From: Streptantibioticus rubrisoli
GTDB lineage: Bacteria > Actinomycetota > Actinomycetes > Streptomycetales > Streptomycetaceae
Assembly: GCF_024436055.1 (NCBI RefSeq)
Contig: NZ_JANFNH010000013.1
Span: 1 to 64,000 of the forward strand
Length of the DNA stretch: 64,000 nucleotides
Direction of reading: 5' to 3'
Below, piece after piece: positions 11,701 to 24,200 of this stretch; positions within the stretch are counted from its first letter, which is position 1; every line of letters starts with the position of its first letter. The notes beneath the pieces were generated by a model, which had not been told where the DNA came from, made no database searches, and worked only from the letters and a program-made list of their open reading frames with translations. Position numbers and translations under genes: made by a program.

Positions 11701-14700
11701 GAGTTGGGTGCCACCGTCACCTCGGCAGCCTGCGACGTGGCCGACCGGGACGCACTGGCCGAGGTGCTGGCCGCCGTTCCGGCCGAGCATCCGCTGACCG
11801 CCGTGATCCACGCGGCGGGCGTGCTGGACGACGGTGTCATCGGCTCGCTGACCGAGGACCGTATGGCCGCCGTGCTGCGGCCGAAGGTGGACGCGGCGCT
11901 GCACCTGCACGAGCTGACCCGCGATCTCGATCTGTCCGCGTTCGTGCTGTTCTCCTCGTCCTCCGGTGTGTTCGGCGGTCCTGGCCAGGGCAACTACGCC
12001 GCGGCCAACGCCTTCCTGGACGCGCTCGCCCAGCACCGCAGGGCGCTCGGGCTGCCCGCCACCGCGTTGGCGTGGGGCTTGTGGGCGGTCGCGGACGGCA
12101 TGGCGGGCGGCCTGGACGAGTCCGACATCAGCCGGATGCGGCGTGCGGGCCTGCCGCCGCTGACCGCCGAGGACGGACTGGCGCTGTTCGACACCGCGCG
12201 TACGGTGGACGCCGCCGCTCTCGTCCCGATGCGGCTGGACCTCGCCGCGCTGCGCACCCAGGCCACGGCGAACACCATCGCCCCCGTACTGCGCGGTCTG
12301 GTCCGCACCCCGGCGCGACGGGTCGTGGACACCGCCAGCGGCGCCCAACCCCAGTTGGCACAGCGTCTGTTGGAGCTGACGGAACAGGAGCAGCAGCGTC
12401 TGCTGCTCGACCTGGTCCGTACCCAGGTGGCCGCCGTGCTCGGCCACGCCGGGCCGGAAGCGGTCGAGTCCGGTCGGGCGTTCAAGGAACTGGGCTTCGA
12501 CTCGCTGACCGCCGTGGAACTGCGCAACCAGCTCAACGCCGCCACCGGTCTGCGACTGCCCGCCACGCTGATCTTCGACTATCCCGACCCGGCCACGCTC
12601 GCCCGCCATCTGCGCACCGAGCTGACCGGCACCGCCGCGGCCGCCACGACCCCGGTGACCGCGACCCGTACCGGCGCCGACGAGCCCGTCGCCATCGTCG
12701 CGATGAGCTGCCGCTATCCCGGCGGTGTGCGCACCCCCGAGGACCTGTGGCGAATGCTCGCGGAGGGCTCCGACGGCATCACCGCGTTCCCCGGCAACCG
12801 CGGCTGGGACCTGGACGCCCTCTACCACCCGGACCCGGACCACCAGGGCACCTCCTACGCCCGCGAAGGCGGATTCCTGCACGAAGCAGCCGAGTTCGAC
12901 CCGGCGTTCTTCGGCATCTCGCCGCGTGAGGCGCTGGCGATGGACCCGCAGCAGCGGCTGCTGCTGGAGACGTCCTGGGAGGCGTTCGAGCGGGCGGGCA
13001 TCGACCCGCTGGCGCTGCGCGGCAGCCGCACGGGTGTGTTCGCGGGCGTGATGTACCACGACTACGGTGCGCGGCTGCACGCCATCCCGGACGAGGTCGA
13101 GGGCTACCTGGGCACCGGCAGCTCCAGCAGTGTGGTCTCCGGCCGGGTGGCCTACACCTTCGGTCTGGAAGGCCCAGCGGTCACCGTGGACACCGCGTGC
13201 TCCTCGTCGCTGGTCGCCCTGCACCTGGCGGCGCAGGCACTGCGCAACGGCGAGTGCGAACTGGCGCTGGCCGGTGGTGTCACCGTGATGTTCACCCCGG
13301 GGACGTTCATCGAGTTCAGCCGCCAGCGCGGGCTTGCCGCGGACGGCCGCTGCAAGTCGTTCGCCGCCGCGGCCGACGGCACCGGCTGGGGCGAGGGCGC
13401 GGGCGTGCTGCTGCTTGAGCGGCTGTCCGACGCCCGCAGGAACGGCCACCAGGTGCTGGCCATCGTGCGCGGCTCCGCGGTCAACCAGGACGGTGCTTCC
13501 AACGGCCTGACCGCGCCGAACGGCCCTTCGCAGCAGCGGGTCATCCGCCAGGCGCTGGCCAACGCCCGGGTGTCCGCCGCCCAGGTCGACGTGGTCGAGG
13601 CGCACGGCACCGGCACCACACTGGGCGACCCCATCGAGGCGCAGGCGCTGCTGGCCACCTACGGCCAGGGGCGGCCGGAGGGCCAGCCGCTGTGGCTCGG
13701 CTCTGTCAAGTCCAACCTCGGGCACACACAGGCCGCCTCCGGCGTCGCCGGTGTGATCAAGATGGTGCTGGCGATGCGGCACGGGCTGCTGCCCAAGACC
13801 CTGCACGTGGACGAGCCGTCGCCGCATGTGGACTGGCAGGCGGGCGCGGTCTCGCTGCTGACCGAGGCGCGTGAGTGGCCACAGGCCAACCGGCCGCGCC
13901 GGGCGGGCGTGTCGTCCTTCGGCATCAGCGGCACCAACGCGCACGTCATCATCGAGCAGGCCCCGACGACGGCCGAGCCCGATGCCACGAGCACCGAACT
14001 CCCCTACCTCCCGCTGCTGTTGTCGGCGCGTGGCGAGGACGCGCTGCGAGCCCAGGCGCGGCGGCTGCGCTCCCACGCGCAGATCGAACCCGAAGTGAGC
14101 CTGACCGACCTCGGCTACTCGCTGGCCACCACACGTGCGGCACTCGAACAGCGGGCGGTCGTGCTGGCCGGTGACCGGGACGCGGCACTGCGCGCCCTGG
14201 ACGCCCTGGCTCGCGGGGAGTCCGCCCCGAACCTGTTGCGCGGCACGGCGGTCGAGGGCAAGGTCGCGTTCCTGTTCACCGGTCAGGGCAGTCAGCGGCT
14301 GGGGATGGGACGGGAGTTGTATGACACGTATCCCGTCTTCGCCGAGGTGTTGGACGAGGTGTGCGGGCATTTCGAACTGCCGCTGCGGGATGTGATCTTC
14401 GGGGCTGATGGTGGCCTGTTGGATCAGACGGCTTATACGCAGCCTGCGTTGTTCGCGGTTGAGGTGGCGTTGTTCCGGTTGGTTGAGTCGTGGGGGCTGC
14501 GGCCTGACTTCCTGGCTGGGCATTCGATCGGTGAGTTGGTGGCGGCGCATGTGGCGGGTGTGTTGTCGCTGGATGATGCGTGTGCGTTGGTGGCGGCGCG
14601 TGGTCGTTTGATGCAGGAGCTGCCGGGTGGTGGCGCGATGGTGGCGGTGCAGGCGGCGGAGGATGAGGTCGCTGAGCTGCTGGGCGATCGGGTTGACATC

Positions 14701-17700
14701 GCGGCGGTCAACGGTCCTACGTCGGTGGTGATCGCGGGTGATGAGCCGACGGTGTTGGAGATCGCCGCGGGTTTTGAGGAGCGGGGTCGTAAGACCAAGC
14801 GCCTGACTGTCAGCCATGCCTTCCACTCGGTTCACATGGACGGCATGCTGGCCGACTTCCGCAAGGTGGCCGAGGGTCTGACCTACCAGGCCCCGCGCAT
14901 CCCGATCGTGTCCAACCTGACTGGCACGTTGGTGACCGCCGAAGAGATCTGCCTGCCTGATTTCTGGGTCCGGCACGTGCGCGAGGCCGTACGGTTCCTT
15001 GACGGCATCCGCGCGCTGGAGGCCGAGGGCGTGACGACGTATGTCGAACTCGGCCCGGACGGCGCGCTGTCGGCGATGGCCCAGGAGTACGCCACGGGCA
15101 CCTTCGCCCCCGTACTGCGCGACGGCCGCGCCGAGACGCAGACCCTGACCGCCGCCCTGGCCCAGGCGCACGTCAACGGCTTCGCCGTCGACTGGAACGC
15201 GTACTTCGCGGGCGCCCGACGCGTCGAGCTGCCCACGTACGCCTTCCAGCGCCAGCGCTACTGGCTCGACGTGGGCGTGTCCATCGAGGACATGATCGCG
15301 GCCGGTCTGGACACCGCGGACCATCCGCTGCTGGGGGCCGCGGTGGAGCTGCCCGAGTCCGGTGGCTTCGTGTTCACCGGACGGCTGTCCCTGCAGACCC
15401 ACCAGTGGCTGGCCGACCACGCGGTGATGGACACCGTGCTGCTGCCCGGCACCGCGTTCGTCGAGCTCGCGCTGCGGGCGGGCCAGGAGGTCGGCTGCGA
15501 CACCGTGGAGGAGCTGACCCTGCACGCGCCGCTGGCGCTGCCGGAGCGCGGCGCGGTGCAACTGCGGCTGTGGGTGGGCGAGCCGGACGAATCCGGCAGG
15601 CGCCAACTGGCCCTGCACTCACGCCCCGAGAGCGCACCGGCCGACGAACCGTGGCTGCGGCACGCGGGCGGCGTACTGGCCGTCGGCCAGCAGCCGGAGC
15701 CTTTCGACCTGAGCGTGTGGCCGCCGCAGGGCGCACAGCACGTCGAGATCGACGGGTGGTACGAGGGGGCCGCCGAGGCCGGGCTGGGCTACGGGCCGGT
15801 GTTCCAGGGGCTGCGGGCCGCCTGGCGGCGCGATGACGAGTTGTTCACCGAGATCCGGCTGCCGCAGGGCTACGGCACCGACGCGGGCGCGTACGGTGTG
15901 CACCCGGCGCTGCTGGACGCCGCCCTGCACGGCATCGGGCTGGGCGGTGTGAGCCCGGACGTGGACGACGACGCGGGCCGGGCCAGGCTGCCGTTCGCCT
16001 GGACTGGGGTGCGGCTGCACGCCACGGGCGCCGACACGCTGCGGGTCCGGCTGGCGCCGAACGCGTCCGGCGGGGTGTCGCTGCGGCTGGCGGACGGCAC
16101 CGGCGCGCCGGTCGCCACGGTGGACGCGCTGGTGCTGCGGCCGGTGAACGCCGAGCAGTTGACCGCGTCCCGTACCGCCCACCAGGAGTCGCTGTTCCGG
16201 GTGGAGTGGGCCGCGTTGCCGGAGGCGGCGGGAACCGTCCCCATCGGCGAACACTGGGTGGTGCTGGGCGCCGAGACGCTGGAGCTGTCCGGCGACCGCC
16301 TCGACGCCCACCCCGACCTGCCCACGCTCGCCGCGGCCGTGGCGGACGGCGCCCCGGTCCCGGAGACCGTCTTCGTACCGCTGGCGTCCACCGAGTCGGC
16401 ACGCGACGTGCCGGGGGCGGCCAGGGCGGCGGCGCGGGAGGCGCTCGCGCTGGTGCGGTCCTGGCTGGCCGATGAGCGGTTCGCCGAGTCGCGCCTGGTG
16501 TTCGTCACCCGCGGCGCCGTCCGGGTACGGCCCGGAGAGGGCGTGACGGATCTGGTCCACGCGCCGGTGTGGGGACTGGTGCGCTCGGCCCAGTCGGAGA
16601 ACCCCGGCCGGTTCGTGCTGGTCGACACCGACGGCACCGACGCATCGCACCGGGCGCTGGCCCCGGCGCTGGCCAGCGATGAGCCCCAACTGGGCCTGCG
16701 CGCGGGCACCGCACACGCCTTCCGGCTGGCCCGGGTCGCGGCCGTGGCGCAGCAGGCCCCGGACTTCGACGGCAACGGCACCGTGCTGATCACCGGCGCC
16801 ACCGGAACCCTGGGACGACTCCTCGCCCGCCACCTGGTGGCCGAACGCGGCGTCCAGCACCTGCTGTTGACCAGCCGCCGTGGCGCCGCAGCCGAAGGCG
16901 CCGAGGAACTCGCCACCGAACTGGAGGAGTTGGGCGCGACGGCCACCTGGGCCGCCTGCGACGCGGCGGACCGGGACGCGCTGGCACGGACGCTGGCCGC
17001 GATCCCCGCCGAGCATCCGCTGACCGCCGTCATCCACACCGCTGGCATACTCGACGACGGTGTCATCGACTCCCTCACCGGCGAGCGGATCGACCGCGTA
17101 CTGCGCCCGAAGGTGGACGCGGCCTGGCATCTGCACGAACTGACCCGCGACCGTGAACTGTCCGCGTTCGTACTGTTCTCGTCGGTCGGCGGCCTGTTCG
17201 GCGGCGCGGGACAGGGCAACTACGCCGCGGCGAACACGTTCCTCGACGCGCTGGCCGAGTACCGCAACGCCCAGGGCCTTACCGCCAGTTCGCTGGCCTG
17301 GGGTCTGTGGGCAGCCGCCGACGGTATGGCGGGCAGCCTCACCGAGGCCGACCTGACCCGCATGGCGCGGGCCGGAGTGGCGCCCCTGCCGTCCCACGAG
17401 GGCCTGGCACTGTTCGACCTGAGCCACGTCCTGGACGACGCGGTACTGGTGCCCATGCGCACCGACGCCACGGGCCTGCGCGCCCAGGCCGCCGCGGGCA
17501 CGCTGCCGCCGCTGCTGCGCGGCCTGGTCCGTACCCCGGCCCGCCGCCCCGAGCAGACCGGCGGCACGGCCGACGGCACCGCCGCCGCCTCCTCGCTGCG
17601 GGAGCGGCTGGCCGGACTGGCGGAAGCGGAGCGCGACCGCGCGCTGCTGGACGCGGTGCGCACCCAAGTGGCCGCGGTGCTGGGCCACTCGGGGGCCGAC

Positions 17701-18108
17701 GCGGTCGATGCCGAACGCGGCTTCCTCGACCTGGGCTTCGACTCGCTGACCGCCGTGGACCTGCGCAACCGCCTCGGCGCGGTCGCTGGCATCCGGCTGC
17801 CCGTCACGTTGATCTTCGACTACCCGACGCCCGCCGCGCTGGCCCAATACCTCGGCGGTGAACTCCGTTCGGACGACGCCGCGGTCCAGCGGTCCGTACA
17901 CGCCGAACTCGACAAGTTGGAAGAGATCCTCTCCGCGATCGACTCCGACGACGCCGAACGTCCCGGTATCACCGCCCGCCTGCGAGACCTCATGTCGAAG
18001 TGGAACGAAACGCACAGTGCAACGGACACCGCTGCCGAAGAACGTGAAATCGAGTCCGCCACCGCGGACGAACTCTTCGACCTGCTGGACGAGGAACTGG
18101 GCCTGTGA
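2752..18108 (+). CDS. Modular type I PKS, gene B: three modules M2-M4
   Basis: A 5118-residue protein. An N-terminal docking coiled coil ([18 protein letters not shown]...) is followed by M2: KS about 34-460, AT 562-850, KR core 1193-1377, ACP about 1480-1545. M3: KS from 1571, AT 2098, DH 2462, KR core 2938, ACP 3217. M4: KS from 3310, AT 3838, DH 4191, KR core 4676, ACP 4963. A C-terminal docking region from about 5043 ends [10 protein letters not shown]. All three KSs have TACSSSL, HGTGT and NxGH; all three ATs have GHSIGE and HAFH, predicting malonyl-CoA. All KRs keep Ser, Tyr and Lys and an LDD motif. The ATG is fixed by an in-frame TAA just before it. It should take the chain from gene A and add a beta-hydroxy unit and two double bonds. 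Confidence 0.96.
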   Translation: MANEETLRDYLKLVTADLHQTRQRLREAEAKNQDPIAIVGIGCRYPGGISSPEDLWRLVVDGEDVISDFPADRGWDLDTVYHPDPEHPGTAYVHQGGFVRDFAQFDPSVFGISPREALSMDPQQRLLLETSWEAFERAGIDPTSMRGKQVGVFVGTSSHDYLTALLSSSEDLEGYLGTGNAASVASGRLSYTFGLEGPAVTVDTACSSSLVALHLAVQSLCNGECSLALAGGATLMSAPGTFIDYSKQRGLAMDGRCKAFSTEADGFSLSEGVGMLLVERLSDARRKGHPVLAVVRGSAVNQDGASNGLTAPNGPSQQRVILQALSNARLTPDEVDAVEAHGTGTALGDPIEAQALIATYGKDRPKDRPLWLGSLKTNIGHAQAAAGVAGVIKSVMALRNGTLPKTLHLTEPTTHVDWSAGEVALLTEARPWPQNGHPRRVGVSSFGMSGTNAHTILEQAPANDSATDEATNPLPYVPVALSGKDGAALRAQAERLRQRLVAEPELGLPDIGYSQAVTRAALDRRAVVVAQDRDELLTGLAELAAGGTSASLVEGTSAEGKLAFLFTGQGSQRLGMGRELYEAYPVFARALDEVCGHFELPLKKALFGTDGDVLDQTAYTQPALFAVEVALFRLVESWGLTPDFLAGHSIGELAAGHVAGVLSLADACALVAARGGLMQELPGGGAMVAVEASEGEVAPKLVEGVSIAAINGPTSVVIAGDEAAVLQIAAGFAAQGRKTKRLTVSHAFHSPHMDGMLDAFREVAAHLTYEAPRIPIVSTLTGALVTAEEIRTPDYWVRHVRQAVRFLDGIRWLDGHGVTTYLELGPGGVLSAMAQACVTRPDAAFLPALRTDRAEPQSLTTAIARTHVRGYALDWEAYFSGTGARRVDLPTYAFQRRKYWPRDPFTNPGEALGASALDAVSARFWEVVDNEDLAALTGTLGVDPEQPLSAVLPALSAWHRQSRDRSTVDGWRYRVTWQPLPHSAAKPLTGTWLLAVPAGHTGDEWVTAAARTLAERGARTRQLVVDSANEDRTAVAERLRGAIDGDEIAGVLSLLALDERPHARYSSLPAGLAGTTALVQALGDAGVDAPLWCATRGAVRVGRSDQLTSPDQAQVWGLGCSAAQEFPERWGGLVDLPAAADDRAAARLADILGGLAGEDQLALRPQGVFARRLARAPHSELTGTENGRWSATGTALVTGGTGALGAHVARWLARNGAEHLVLVSRRGPDAPGAEELRTELVELGAEVTIAACDVADRDAVAQLLRSLPARYPLTTVVHAAGVLDDGVLDAQTPQRIAGVLRAKATAAAVLHELTRDLDLNAFVLFSSFAGTFGGAGQANYAAANAYLDALGEQRRVEGLPATVLAWGAWAEGGMATDKVVAERLRLAGMPPLAPELALTALHKALDLDESFSLVADIDWQRLAPGLTAVRANPFICELPEVRRALEDATASGAAADLSSFQRSLADASETEREQLALDFVRTQVAAVLGYPGPESVEPGRAFRDLGFDSLTAVEIRNLLGALTGLRLPATLVFDYPNSIALAEFLRVALLGEPGAVDTARPRLTAADIADDPIAIISMSCRFPGGVRSPEELWELLAAGRDAVSGFPADRGWDLESLYDPRSEAENTTYVNEGGFLTDAAGFDPAFFGISPREALAMDPQQRLLLEISWEAFERAGIDPATLRGEQVGVFAGTNGQDYLPLMLAAPEGTEGFLGTGNAASVVSGRVSYVLGLEGPAVTVDTACSSSLVALHWAIQALRHGECGMALAGGVTVMSTPASFVDFSRQRGLAADGRIKAFSAGADGTGWGEGAGMLLVERLSDARRNGHPVLAIVRGSAINQDGASNGLTAPNGPSQQRVIRQALASAGLTTSDVDAVEAHGTGTTLGDPIEAQALLATYGQDRPEDQPLWLGSIKSNFGHTQAAAGVAGVMKMVLAMRHGVLPRTLHVNEPTPHVDWSAGAVALLTEAREWPDTGRPRRAAVSSFGISGTNAHTIVEQAPVFEDDTPDEAQPVLAPLVLSAKHTDALRDQAERLRSHLVGHPELSLTDVAFSLATGRAAFEHRAFVAVTEREAVLAALDALAEGRPATGVIEGRTAERKLAFLFTGQGSQRIGMGRELYETYPAFAEAFDASCAYLDQHLELPLRDVVFASRTELLDQTAYTQPALFAVEVALFRLVESWGLKPDFLAGHSIGELAAGHVAGVLSLADACALVAARGRLMQELPGGGAMVAVQASEDEVAPLLVDGVSIAAINGPMSVVIAGDEAAVLEIAERFEQQGRKTKRLTVSHAFHSPHMDGMLEAFREVASRLAFDAPRIPIVSNLTGALVTAEEICDPDFWVRHVREAVRFLDGIRALEAEGVTTYVELGPDGVLSAMAQECVQRPEDAVFAAAVRNGRSEPETLVLALGQAHVRGAAIDWTAYFAGTGARCVDLPTYAFQRQRYWPKLPAFLAGDVAAIGLGEAAHPLLGAVAELPDSDGVLLTGRLSLQSHPWLADHAITGSVLLPGTAFVELALRAGDQVDCDYLEELTLEAPLVLPEHGGVRLRLAVGPADGAGRRPLTLHSRGEDLAADEPWTRHASGVLAAGGQPQPSFDLTAWPPAEAVEVELDGRYEQLLAIGFDYGPAFQGLRKAWRRDGEIFAEVRLPQDAESEAGRFGLHPALLDAALHAIGLGGLGADDGRGRLPFAWTGVSLHASGAAALRVHLVAAGAEAVRLEIADADGAPVAAVESLGLRPVSDDQLRTAGATYHESLFRHEWSAVPAPAASPQGSWAVLGEVDLGLDAPRHPDLDALIRAVDEGAEVPDEVFVPFAPIAEVTPEAVHAAACDALRLAQAWLADERFAGSRLVAVTRGAVAAGADELVNDLAHAAVWGLLRSAQTENPDRFVLVDLDGDAITPQTLALALACGEPQSAVREGAVRTLRLARVPANADAEARPYDPQGTVLITGASGSLARLFARHLVAEHGVRHLLLVSRRGAASELTDELAELGATVTSAACDVADRDALAEVLAAVPAEHPLTAVIHAAGVLDDGVIGSLTEDRMAAVLRPKVDAALHLHELTRDLDLSAFVLFSSSSGVFGGPGQGNYAAANAFLDALAQHRRALGLPATALAWGLWAVADGMAGGLDESDISRMRRAGLPPLTAEDGLALFDTARTVDAAALVPMRLDLAALRTQATANTIAPVLRGLVRTPARRVVDTASGAQPQLAQRLLELTEQEQQRLLLDLVRTQVAAVLGHAGPEAVESGRAFKELGFDSLTAVELRNQLNAATGLRLPATLIFDYPDPATLARHLRTELTGTAAAATTPVTATRTGADEPVAIVAMSCRYPGGVRTPEDLWRMLAEGSDGITAFPGNRGWDLDALYHPDPDHQGTSYAREGGFLHEAAEFDPAFFGISPREALAMDPQQRLLLETSWEAFERAGIDPLALRGSRTGVFAGVMYHDYGARLHAIPDEVEGYLGTGSSSSVVSGRVAYTFGLEGPAVTVDTACSSSLVALHLAAQALRNGECELALAGGVTVMFTPGTFIEFSRQRGLAADGRCKSFAAAADGTGWGEGAGVLLLERLSDARRNGHQVLAIVRGSAVNQDGASNGLTAPNGPSQQRVIRQALANARVSAAQVDVVEAHGTGTTLGDPIEAQALLATYGQGRPEGQPLWLGSVKSNLGHTQAASGVAGVIKMVLAMRHGLLPKTLHVDEPSPHVDWQAGAVSLLTEAREWPQANRPRRAGVSSFGISGTNAHVIIEQAPTTAEPDATSTELPYLPLLLSARGEDALRAQARRLRSHAQIEPEVSLTDLGYSLATTRAALEQRAVVLAGDRDAALRALDALARGESAPNLLRGTAVEGKVAFLFTGQGSQRLGMGRELYDTYPVFAEVLDEVCGHFELPLRDVIFGADGGLLDQTAYTQPALFAVEVALFRLVESWGLRPDFLAGHSIGELVAAHVAGVLSLDDACALVAARGRLMQELPGGGAMVAVQAAEDEVAELLGDRVDIAAVNGPTSVVIAGDEPTVLEIAAGFEERGRKTKRLTVSHAFHSVHMDGMLADFRKVAEGLTYQAPRIPIVSNLTGTLVTAEEICLPDFWVRHVREAVRFLDGIRALEAEGVTTYVELGPDGALSAMAQEYATGTFAPVLRDGRAETQTLTAALAQAHVNGFAVDWNAYFAGARRVELPTYAFQRQRYWLDVGVSIEDMIAAGLDTADHPLLGAAVELPESGGFVFTGRLSLQTHQWLADHAVMDTVLLPGTAFVELALRAGQEVGCDTVEELTLHAPLALPERGAVQLRLWVGEPDESGRRQLALHSRPESAPADEPWLRHAGGVLAVGQQPEPFDLSVWPPQGAQHVEIDGWYEGAAEAGLGYGPVFQGLRAAWRRDDELFTEIRLPQGYGTDAGAYGVHPALLDAALHGIGLGGVSPDVDDDAGRARLPFAWTGVRLHATGADTLRVRLAPNASGGVSLRLADGTGAPVATVDALVLRPVNAEQLTASRTAHQESLFRVEWAALPEAAGTVPIGEHWVVLGAETLELSGDRLDAHPDLPTLAAAVADGAPVPETVFVPLASTESARDVPGAARAAAREALALVRSWLADERFAESRLVFVTRGAVRVRPGEGVTDLVHAPVWGLVRSAQSENPGRFVLVDTDGTDASHRALAPALASDEPQLGLRAGTAHAFRLARVAAVAQQAPDFDGNGTVLITGATGTLGRLLARHLVAERGVQHLLLTSRRGAAAEGAEELATELEELGATATWAACDAADRDALARTLAAIPAEHPLTAVIHTAGILDDGVIDSLTGERIDRVLRPKVDAAWHLHELTRDRELSAFVLFSSVGGLFGGAGQGNYAAANTFLDALAEYRNAQGLTASSLAWGLWAAADGMAGSLTEADLTRMARAGVAPLPSHEGLALFDLSHVLDDAVLVPMRTDATGLRAQAAAGTLPPLLRGLVRTPARRPEQTGGTADGTAAASSLRERLAGLAEAERDRALLDAVRTQVAAVLGHSGADAVDAERGFLDLGFDSLTAVDLRNRLGAVAGIRLPVTLIFDYPTPAALAQYLGGELRSDDAAVQRSVHAELDKLEEILSAIDSDDAERPGITARLRDLMSKWNETHSATDTAAEEREIESATADELFDLLDEELGL
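2851..7395 (+). other. Module M2: KS-AT(malonyl)-KR-ACP
   Basis: KS 2851-4130 with active Cys codon 3367-3369; AT about 4435-5310 with Ser 4696-4698 and HAFH at 4987-4998; no DH; KR structural half from about 5521 and core 6328-6880 with Ser 6730-6732 and Tyr 6769-6771; ACP Ser 7276-7278. This KS is the most divergent of the window: it reads ADGFSLSEG where the others read ADGTGWGEG or similar, and KTNIGHAQ where the others read KSNxGHTQ. Predicted outcome is a beta-hydroxyl. Confidence 0.9.
7462..12630 (+). other. Module M3: KS-AT(malonyl)-DH-KR-ACP
   Basis: KS from 7462, Cys 7978-7980; AT from 9043 with Ser 9316-9318 and HAFH 9607-9618; DH 10135-10975 with His 10231-10233 in [10 protein letters not shown] and Asp 10732-10734 in HPALLD; KR core 11563-12110 with Ser 11956-11958 and Tyr 11995-11997; ACP Ser 12502-12504. 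The KR nucleotide-binding loop reads [10 protein letters not shown] rather than TGxTGTLGxx. Predicted outcome is a double bond, the first of five in a row. Confidence 0.9.
12679..17860 (+). other. Module M4: KS-AT(malonyl)-DH-KR-ACP
   Basis: KS from 12679, Cys 13198-13200; AT from 14263 with Ser 14524-14526 and HAFH 14815-14826, the latter followed by SVHMDGM instead of the common SPHMDGM; DH 15322-16190 with His 15418-15420 and Asp 15916-15918; KR core 16777-17330 with Ser 17182-17184 and Tyr 17221-17223; ACP Ser 17743-17745. The DH motif is [10 protein letters not shown], with Asp in the usual Gly position (15430-15432). The AT middle (about 14400-14820) uses many more T-ending codons than its flanks. 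Confidence 0.9.
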
Positions 18109-18189
18109 TGACGCGCGCTTCATGAGCACCGCAACTCCGGTCCACGGCACGGGCTTTCCGGCTCGCGCAATTCCCACCACTCTCACCAC

Positions 18190-18202
18190 TGGGACGGCGT
18201 AA
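18190..18202 (+). promoter_or_regulatory. Ribosome binding site of gene C
   Basis: GGGACGG (18191-18197) lies 5 nt before the ATG at 18203, and an in-frame TAA directly abuts the ATG, so no earlier start is possible. The rest of the 94-bp B-C gap shows no hairpin that I can see, so read-through from gene B is likely. Confidence 0.6.
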
Positions 18203-21200
18203 ATGGTGAACGAGGAGAAGTACCTCGATTACCTCAAGCGGGCGACGACCGATCTGCGCGAGGCTCGCCGACGACTGCGCGAGGTGGAAGAACGCGACCA
18301 GGAGCCCATCGCCGTCGTCGCGATGAGCTGCCGCTACCCCGGGGACGTGCACTCCCCCGAAGACCTGTGGCAGCTCGTCGCCAGCGGCGGCGACGCGGTC
18401 TCCGGCTACCCGCAGGACCGCGGCTGGGGTACCGACGTGCTGTACGACCCGGAGCCGGACGCGGACGGCAACACCGTGCCGTACCGTCGCGAGGGCGGAT
18501 TCCTGCGCGACGCCGCCGAGTTCGACCCTGCCTTCTTCGGCATCTCGCCCCGCGAGGCGGTGGCGATGGACCCGCAGCAGCGGTTGCTGCTGGAAACCTC
18601 CTGGGAGGCGTTCGAGCGGGCCGGGATCGACCCGACGACGCTGCGCGGCAGCCGTACGGGTGTGTTCGCGGGCGTGATGTACCACGACTACGCCGCGCGG
18701 CTGTTCACCGTCCCCGAGGAGGTCGAGGGCTTCCTCGGCAACGGCAGTTCCGGGAGCATCGCCTCCGGCCGGGTGGCCTACACCTTCGGCCTGGAAGGCC
18801 CGGCGGTGACCATCGACACCGCCTGCTCCTCCTCGCTCGTCGCCGTGCACCTGGCCGCACAGGCGCTGCGCAGCGGCGAGTGCGCGCTGGCCTTGGCCGG
18901 TGGCGTCACCGTGATGTCCACACCGGGCACCTTCACCGAGTTCAGCCGCCAGCGCGGGCTGGCGCTCGACGGCCGCTGCAAGTCCTTCGCCCAGGCCGCC
19001 GACGGCACCGGCTGGGGCGAGGGCGCGGGCATGCTGCTGCTTGAGCGGCTGTCCGACGCCCGCAAGAACGGCCACCAGGTGCTGGCACTGGTCCGCGGCA
19101 GCGCCATCAACCAGGACGGCGCCAGCAGCGGACTGACCGCGCCCAACGGCCCCTCGCAGCAGCGGGTCATCCGCCAGGCGCTCGCCAACGCGCGACTGTC
19201 GACCACCCACATCGACGTGGTGGAGGCACACGGAACGGGTACCACACTGGGCGACCCGATCGAGGCGCAGGCACTGCTGGCGACCTACGGCCAGGGCCGC
19301 CCGGAAGGCCAACCGCTGTGGCTGGGCTCGATCAAGTCCAACGTCGGCCACACCCAGGCCGCCGCTGGAGTCGCCGGGATCATCAAGATGGTCATGGCGA
19401 TGCGGCACGGCATCCTGCCCAAGACCCTGCACGTCGACGAGCCCACGCACAACGTCGACTGGACCAAGGGCGCGGTCGAGTTGCTGACCGAGTCCCGGGA
19501 GTGGCCGCAGACCGGCCGTCCCCGGCGGGCCGCCGTCTCCTCGTTCGGCATCAGCGGCACCAATGCGCACACGGTGCTGGAACAGGCACCGGAGGAGGAC
19601 GCCACCGACGCCGAGCGGCGCACCGCGCTGCCGGTGTGGCCGTTGTCGGCCAAGACCCCCGATGCGCTGCGGGAGCAGGCGCGGCGCCTGCTGGCCCAGG
19701 TGACCGCACACCCCGAGGTGGCCACCGCGGATGTCGGCTACTCCCTGGCCACCGGCCGGGCGGCGTTCGAGCACCGTGCCGTGGTGGTGGCGGGGGAGCG
19801 CAACGGCTTCCTGACCGCTCTGCAGGCGCTGGCCGACGGCCGCCCGGCGGCGGGCGCCATCAAGGGCAGGGTCAAGCGCGGCAAGCTCGCCATCCTGTTC
19901 ACCGGTCAGGGCAGCCAGCGGCTGGGGATGGGCCGGGAGCTGTACGAGGCCTATCCGGTCTTCGCCGAGGCGTTGGATGCGGTGTGTGAGCGGTTTGATG
20001 TGCCGCTGCGGGACGTGTTGTTCGGCACTGATGGTGATGTGCTGGATCAGACGGCTTATACGCAGCCTGCGTTGTTCGCGGTTGAGGTGGCGTTGTTCCG
20101 GTTGGTGGAGTCGTGGGGGCTGCGCCCTGACTTCCTGGCTGGGCATTCGATTGGTGAGTTGGTGGCGGCGCATGTGGCGGGTGTGCTGTCGCTGGATGAT
20201 GCGTGTGCGTTGGTGGCGGCGCGTGGTCGTTTGATGCAGGAGCTGCCAGGTGGCGGCGCGATGGTGGCGGTGCAGGCGGCGGAGGACGAGGTTGCGCCGC
20301 TGCTGGGCGAGGGCGTGAGCATCGCCGCGATCAACGGGCCGACGTCGGTCGTGATAGCTGGTGATGAGGCCGCGGTTCTGGAGATCGCTGAGCGATTTGA
20401 GCAGCAGGGGCGTAAGACCAAGCGGTTGACCGTCAGCCACGCGTTCCACTCGCCGCACATGGACGGCATGTTGGAGGCGTTCCGCGAGGTGGCGTCGGGG
20501 CTGGCGTTCAACGCACCCCGTATCCCGATCGTCTCCAACCTCACCGGCGCCCTGGTCACCGCCGAGGAGATCTGCGACCCCGACTTCTGGGTCCGGCACG
20601 TGCGCGAGGCCGTCCGGTTCCTTGACGGCATCCGCGCCTTGGAGGCCGAGGGCGTAACCACATACGTCGAACTCGGCCCGGACGGTGTGCTGTCCGCCAT
20701 GGCGCAGGAGTGCGTGGCGGATATTGACGGCAAGGCGTTCCTTCCCGTACTGCGCAGCGGTCGCCCGGAGGGTGAAGCACTTGCCACCGCGCTGGCCGAA
20801 GCGCATGTGCGCGGCGTGCCGCTGGCGTGGGACGAGGTCTTCGCCGGTACCGGTGCGCAGCGCGTTGACCTGCCGACGTATGCGTTTCAGCGCGAGACTT
20901 ACTGGCTTGACGCCGGTTACCCGACCGGCGACGTGACGGCGGCCGGACTTGGCGCCGCCGACCATCCGCTGCTCGGCGCGGCCGTGGCGCTCGCCGACAC
21001 CGACGGCTTCCTCTACACCGGCCGCCTGGCACTCGACACCCACCCGTGGCTGGCCGACCACACCGTGATGGACACGGTGCTGCTGCCCGGCACGGCGTTC
21101 GTGGAGTTGGCGATCCGCGCCGGAGACCAGGTGGGCTGTGACCACCTCGAGGAACTCACCCTCGAAGCGCCGCTCACCCTGCCCGAGAACGGTGCGGTGG

Positions 21201-24200
21201 GGATACAGCTGGTACTCGGCGCGCCGGATGACTCCGGGCGTCGTGAGGTGTCCCTCTACTCCCGGTTCGAGGATGAGCCGTGGGTGCGGCATGCCAGTGG
21301 TGTGTTGGGGGTTGCCGGGCGTGTGGCGGAGTTTGACTTTGGTGTGTGGCCTCCGGTGGGGGCTGAGGTTGTTGGTGTGGGTGGGTTGTATGAGGGGTTG
21401 GCGGATGCTGGTCTTTCGTATGGTCCGGTCTTCCGTGGGGTGAGTGGGGCTTGGCGTCGGGGTGGGGAGGTTTTCGCCGAGGTTGAGTTGGGGGAGGAGC
21501 AGCGGTCGCGGGCTGGTGCGTATGGTCTGCATCCGGCGTTGTTGGATGCGGCGTTGCATGTGGTGGGGTTGGGTGGTTTCTTCGCTGACGGTGGTGCGCG
21601 GTTGCCGTTCGCGTGGAGTGGTGTGTCGTTGCATGCCGTGGGTGCTTCGGTGCTGCGGGTGCGGGTGTCGGCGGTTGGGCCGGACGCGGTGTCGTTGGCG
21701 GTGGCTGATGGTGCTGGGCGGCCGGTGGCGTCGGTTGAGTCGCTGGTGTTGCGGGGTGTGTCGGCCGAGCAGGTACGGCGGGTCCGGCACGAGTCACTGT
21801 TCCGCGTCGAATGGACCAACCTCCCCGCACCACAGGCGGTTCCGGCCGGACAGTGGGCGCTGCTCGGTACGGAGGACGAGGACCTGACGGCCGGGCTTCC
21901 GGTGCAGCGGTTCACGGACCTCGCCGAGCTGGTGGCGGCCGTGGACTCCGGATCGGTGGCGGCCCCCGATGTGGTCCTGGCCCCACAGACACGTGCCGGG
22001 ACGGTCACCGAGGCGACCGAGCAGGCACTTGACCTGGTGCGGTCCTGGCTGGCGGTGGAGCGCCTCGCCGACTCGCGCCTGGTGTTCGTCACGCGGGGCG
22101 CGGTGGCTGCGGCCGCCGATGAGGCGGTCAACGACCTAACCCATGCGGCGGTTTGGGGCCTGGTGCGTTCCGCGCAGTCGGAGCACCCGGACCGTTTCAT
22201 ACTGGTCGACCTCGATGGCCCCGGCACACTGCTGCCAGCCGCATGCGCGTCCGAGGAACCGGAGGTCGCCGTACGTGACGGCGCCCTGCGGGCACCCCGA
22301 TTGGTGCGCGTCACCACGGGCGGCGCCGCCGACGTACCGCCGTACGACCCCGACGGCACGGTGCTGATCACCGGTGCGACCGGCACCCTGGGCGGGCTTG
22401 TCGCCCGGCACCTGGTGGCCGAGCACGGGGTACGGCATCTGCTGCTGGTCAGCCGCCGGGGCGCGACGGCGGAGGGCGCCGCCGAACTGGGCGCCGCGCT
22501 GGCGGAGTCGGGTGCGAAGGTCACCTGGGCAGCCTGTGACGCGGCCGATCGCGCCGCGCTGGCGGAGGTACTGGCCGCGATCCCGGCCGAGCACCCGCTG
22601 ACCGCCGTCATTCACACCGCCGGTGTACTGGACGACGGTGTCATAGAGTCGCTGACCCCCGATCGCATCAGGAACGTCCTGCGCCCGAAGACGGAAGCGG
22701 CACTCAATCTGCACGACCTGACGCGCGACTGCGATCTATCGGCGTTCGTACTGTTCTCTTCCGCCGCCGGTGTCTTCGGCAGCCCCGGCCAGGCCAACTA
22801 CGCTGCGGCGAACACGTTCCTCGACGCTCTGGCCCACCACCGGCGTGCCCAGGGCCTGCCCGCCGTGTCCCTCGCCTGGGGCCTGTGGGACACCGACGGC
22901 GGTATGGCGGGCGGCTTGGACGAGGCCGACGTCAACCGGATGAACCGCAGCGGGGTTCAGGGACTGTCCGCCGACGAGGGATGCCAACTCCTCGATGCCG
23001 CAGTCGCGTTGGGCGAGCCGCTGCTTGTGCCCACTCGGCTTGACCTCGCCACCCTGCGCGCCAACGCCGTCACCGGCGCGGTGCCGCCCCTGCTGCGCGG
23101 ACTGGTCCGTACCCCGGCCCGGCGCACGGCGGAGGCGGCGGACCGGTCGGCGCTGGCGCAGAGCCTCGTCGGCCTCACCGAGGCCGAGCGCGAGCGCGTA
23201 CTGCTCGACCTGGTGCGCACGCACGTCGCCGCCGTGCTCGGCCATGACTCCGTGCACACCGTCGAACCCGACCGCGCCTTCAAGGAGTTGGGCTTCGACT
23301 CGCTGACGGCGGTCGAACTACGCAACAGGCTCGGTGCCGAGACCGGCATGCGGCTGCCCGCCACGCTGATCTTCGACCACCCGACCTCCCTCGTACTCGC
23401 CCGCCATCTGCACGCCGAGATCACCGGCACGCAGGGCACACCTGGCGCCGCGGTGACTGCCGCGGGAGCGGCCGCCGACGAGCCGATCGCCATCGTGGCG
23501 ATGAGCTGCCGCTTCCCCGGTGGCGTGACCACGCCCGAGGAACTGTGGCAGGCGGTGGCCGAGGGGCGGGACGGGATCACCACGTTCCCGACCAACCGTG
23601 GCTGGGACGTTGACGCGCTCTACCACCCCGACCCCGACCACCCCGGCACCAGCTACACCCGCGAGGGCGGCTTCCTGCACGACGCGGGCGACTTCGACCC
23701 CACGTTCTTCGGGATCAGCCCGCGCGAGGCGCTGGCCACCGACCCCCAGCAGCGGCTGCTGCTGGAAACCACCTGGGAGGCCTTCGAACGGGCGGGCATC
23801 GACCCGGCGACGCTGCGCGGTAGCCGTACCGGTGTGTTCGCGGGCGTGATGTACCACGACTACGCGGCGGTTCTGGAGAACACCCCCGACGCGATCGAGG
23901 GTTCGCTGGGCTCCGGCGGCACCGGAAGCATCGTCTCGGGCCGGGTGTCGTACACCTTCGGCCTGGAAGGCCCGGCGGTGACCATCGACACGGCGTGCTC
24001 GTCGTCGCTGGTGGCGCTGCACCTTGCAGTGCAGGCACTGCGCAACGGTGAGTGCGAGCTGGCGCTGGCCGGTGGCGTGACCGTCATGGCCACGCCCGGA
24101 ACCTTCGTCGGCTTCAGCCGTCAGCGTGGTCTGGCGGCGGACGGCCGGTGCAAGGCGTTCTCGGCGGATGCGGACGGTACGGGGTGGTCCGAGGGCGTCG

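Larger units (their letters stand above)
18302..23430 (+). other. Module M5: KS-AT(malonyl)-DH-KR-ACP
   Basis: KS from 18302, Cys 18824-18826; AT from 19886 with Ser 20147-20149 and HAFH at 20438; DH 20963-21805 with His 21059-21061 and Asp 21545-21547; KR core 22355-22905 with Ser 22760-22762 and Tyr 22799-22801; ACP Ser 23300-23302. The DH motif is [10 protein letters not shown], again with Asp for Gly. Most of the DH is shared almost base for base with M6. Confidence 0.9.

Noticed and set aside
9139..15618. Very long open frame on the minus strand (about 2159 codons), with several similar ones elsewhere (for example 27353-31924, 57190-60528).
   Set aside because: These are shadows of the PKS genes. 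Strong GC third-position bias removes stop codons from the opposite strand, and the translations are Arg/His/Gln-rich repeats with no domain signature, interrupted differently in each module.
18109..18202. Promoter or terminator in the B-C, D-E and E-F gaps.
   Set aside because: The gaps are 94, 69 and 45 bp and contain no hairpin or promoter-like pair that I can see, only ribosome binding sites.
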